DNA from: an uncultured Romboutsia sp.
Lineage (GTDB): Bacteria > Bacillota > Clostridia > Peptostreptococcales > Peptostreptococcaceae
Direction of reading: 5' to 3'
Assembly (NCBI GenBank): GCA_937880075.1
Contig: CALFLM010000063.1
Location: forward strand, 1 to 32,652
DNA: 32,652 nucleotides
The notes under the pieces were generated by a model. That model saw only the letters and a list, made by a program, of their open reading frames with translations. It ran no database searches and had not been told where the DNA came from. Within the stretch, counting starts at the first letter, position 1, and each line of letters begins with the position of its first letter. Below are positions 31,731 through 32,652 of the stretch, piece by piece. The position numbers were made by a program, and so were the translations under genes.

Positions 31731-31883
31731 TTACTTTTTAAAATTGCTTTCTAACCATTCTTCAACTGTTGGTCCTATATGACCCCATTTATTTTCTATT
31801 TCTTTAAAGTCCTTGTCTAATTGTTCTTTTGGTGTTTCTTCAAAATATTTCTTAAGACTTTCTAATACTTTGCTCATATTCAT
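31731..31883 (-). CDS. Small hypothetical protein (50 aa)
   Basis: 50 codons from the ATG complementary to 31881-31883 to TAA at 31731-31733; a second ATG two codons in is also possible. It encodes MNMSKVLESLKKYFEETP and ends TVEEWLESNFKK, an acidic, mainly helical peptide. The start overlaps the stop of the upstream gene as ATGA, and its stop is 4 nt from the start of the helicase gene, so it is translationally coupled on both sides. Function unknown. Confidence 0.65.
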   Translation of the reverse strand: MNMSKVLESLKKYFEETPKEQLDKDFKEIENKWGHIGPTVEEWLESNFKK

Positions 31884-32302
31884 TTAATTTTTTCTTTAAT
31901 CAATTCTTCAAAGCTTTTAAGTATATTGATATTGTCATGTACAAACCAAGTATGTACTTCAAATCTCAATTTGGATAGAAATTCAACATGATCCATTGTA
32001 TTCTCATAATTCAGATTTCCAAAATCATGTGTATCAACATAATTTGTAATGTAGCTTACAGATTCATTAATTATCGTACTAACTATCGCACCAACAGTTA
32101 AACTAACTAGATTATCAAATATCTTACAATAATTAATCAATTCATCTTTGGTAAATAATATTTGAAAATATTCTGGTACATCAGTATCTTTATCTACAAT
32201 CGCCCATCCTATTACCATATTATCCGGTTTGCAATCAACCATTGGATTTCTCATTACAAAATCTTCATGTTCCCATATTAGTGAATTATCTATTATTTTC
32301 AT
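31880..32302 (-). CDS. Hypothetical protein (140 aa)
   Basis: 140 aa beginning MKIIDNSLIWEHEDFVMR. A strand/turn-rich first part (NMVIGWAIVDKDTDVPEYFQILF) is followed by a hydrophobic helix (LVSLTVGAIVSTIINESVSYITNY), more likely a buried helix than a membrane anchor, and an amphipathic C-terminus (ILKSFEELIKEKIK). No catalytic motif recognised. Overlaps the flanking genes by 4 bp each, implying translational coupling. Confidence 0.6.
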   Translation of the reverse strand: MKIIDNSLIWEHEDFVMRNPMVDCKPDNMVIGWAIVDKDTDVPEYFQILFTKDELINYCKIFDNLVSLTVGAIVSTIINESVSYITNYVDTHDFGNLNYENTMDHVEFLSKLRFEVHTWFVHDNINILKSFEELIKEKIK

Positions 32303-32652
32303 ACATTTAAATTTTTAAATTCATTATAAATATAGTCAATAAATTCTTTTCCTTCATATAAATCCCAAACTTCTTTAAAATTTAAATGATTGTGCTTAGC
32401 ACAATCTCGCTTTTCTGGATCTTTTATTGTCCAAATAGTAATTGGTTGACATTTTGGACCATATCTTTCTTTATATCTTTCTACTAATACTTGGTCTGAT
32501 ATTGAATTCGGATTGTATGGATGTGTGTTATGAGTATAATAACCTTGCAACTCAATAAAATAATCTAATTCTGGTATATAGAAATCACAGTTATATGGGT
32601 ACCTTAATTTATCCTTATATTGTCTTTTTACTGAAGGAAATTTTTCTTTAAT
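32299..32652 (-). CDS. Vsr/PD-(D/E)xK-like homing endonuclease, C-terminal part (cut by window edge)
   Basis: The frame is open to the window edge, so the start is missing; the apparent TTG start near 32550 is internal. It encodes 117 residues. NCDFYIPELDYFIELQGYYTH carries the Asp then Glu-x-Gln pattern of the Vsr-like/PD-(D/E)xK fold, and WTIKDPEKRDCAKHNHLNF with EVWDL follows, as in phage homing endonucleases of this type. It may be a free-standing mobile element or part of a larger gene beyond the edge. It overlaps the next gene by 4 bp (ATGA), so it is built into the operon. Confidence 0.7.
   Translation of the reverse strand: MKEKFPSVKRQYKDKLRYPYNCDFYIPELDYFIELQGYYTHNTHPYNPNSISDQVLVERYKERYGPKCQPITIWTIKDPEKRDCAKHNHLNFKEVWDLYEGKEFIDYIYNEFKNLNV

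Noticed and set aside
32299..32550. Complete small gene starting with TTG at 32550
   Set aside because: The frame stays open upstream to the window edge and the upstream part (YNCDFYIPELDYFIE) contains the catalytic core, so TTG is internal.

Overview
The window looks like part of a large, AT-rich tailed phage (Caudoviricetes, contractile-tail/T4-like lifestyle) of a Bacteroidota host. Three things point there. Dense gene blocks switch strand and use ATGA overlaps. The gene set combines virion proteins, a dUTPase, a dNMP kinase, an NDP-kinase-like protein, a primase-helicase, a UvsW-like helicase, an RNA ligase and a modular lysozyme. The best promoters follow the Bacteroidota -33/-7 layout (TTTG-N19-TATATTTT), with almost no Shine-Dalgarno sequences. 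TAA, TAG and TGA all end genes cleanly, so the standard bacterial code fits. I saw no tRNA, CRISPR, IS element or integrase.

Layout. 1-2525 (-): three virion or adhesin-like proteins, the first cut by the window edge. 2783-6390 (+): small accessory genes (DUF4177-like, HAD phosphatase, membrane protein, WYL_2/DUF2693-like, SH3-like), an RNA ligase and a DUF4406 protein. 6405-12087 (-): a block read from 12087 downward with two structural proteins, a 1161-aa baseplate-like protein, two proteins sharing an identical N-terminal octapeptide (one a divergent nucleoside diphosphate kinase), and a 47-aa zinc ribbon. 12404-25809 (+): primase-helicase, dUTPase, tail/baseplate proteins, dNMP kinase, a membrane GAF-like protein, and a CHAP+GH24 peptidoglycan hydrolase. 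25826-26446 (-): a papain-like cysteine protease. 26479-29513 (+): lipoprotein, Nudix hydrolase and small unknown proteins. 29541-32652 (-): DUF3175-like protein, UvsW-like helicase, two unknowns and an edge-truncated homing-endonuclease-like protein.

Nucleotide metabolism is spread through the window but coherent: dUTPase makes dUMP, the dNMP kinase makes dNDPs, the NDPK-like protein would make dNTPs, and the Nudix enzyme cleans up nucleotide derivatives. The primase-helicase and UvsW-like helicase serve replication and recombination. The RNA ligase plus HAD phosphatase may form an RNA-repair pair.

The most notable find is a pair of about 90-nt non-coding elements (12166-12255 on -, 26831-26920 on +). 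They align without gaps at roughly 73% identity by hand count and share a 5-bp hairpin with a pairing-preserving change. They look like a structured RNA family that I cannot assign to a known class. The second is a set of T4-like capsid-targeting N-termini, including one on the NDPK-like protein, which suggests enzymes packaged in the head and injected.
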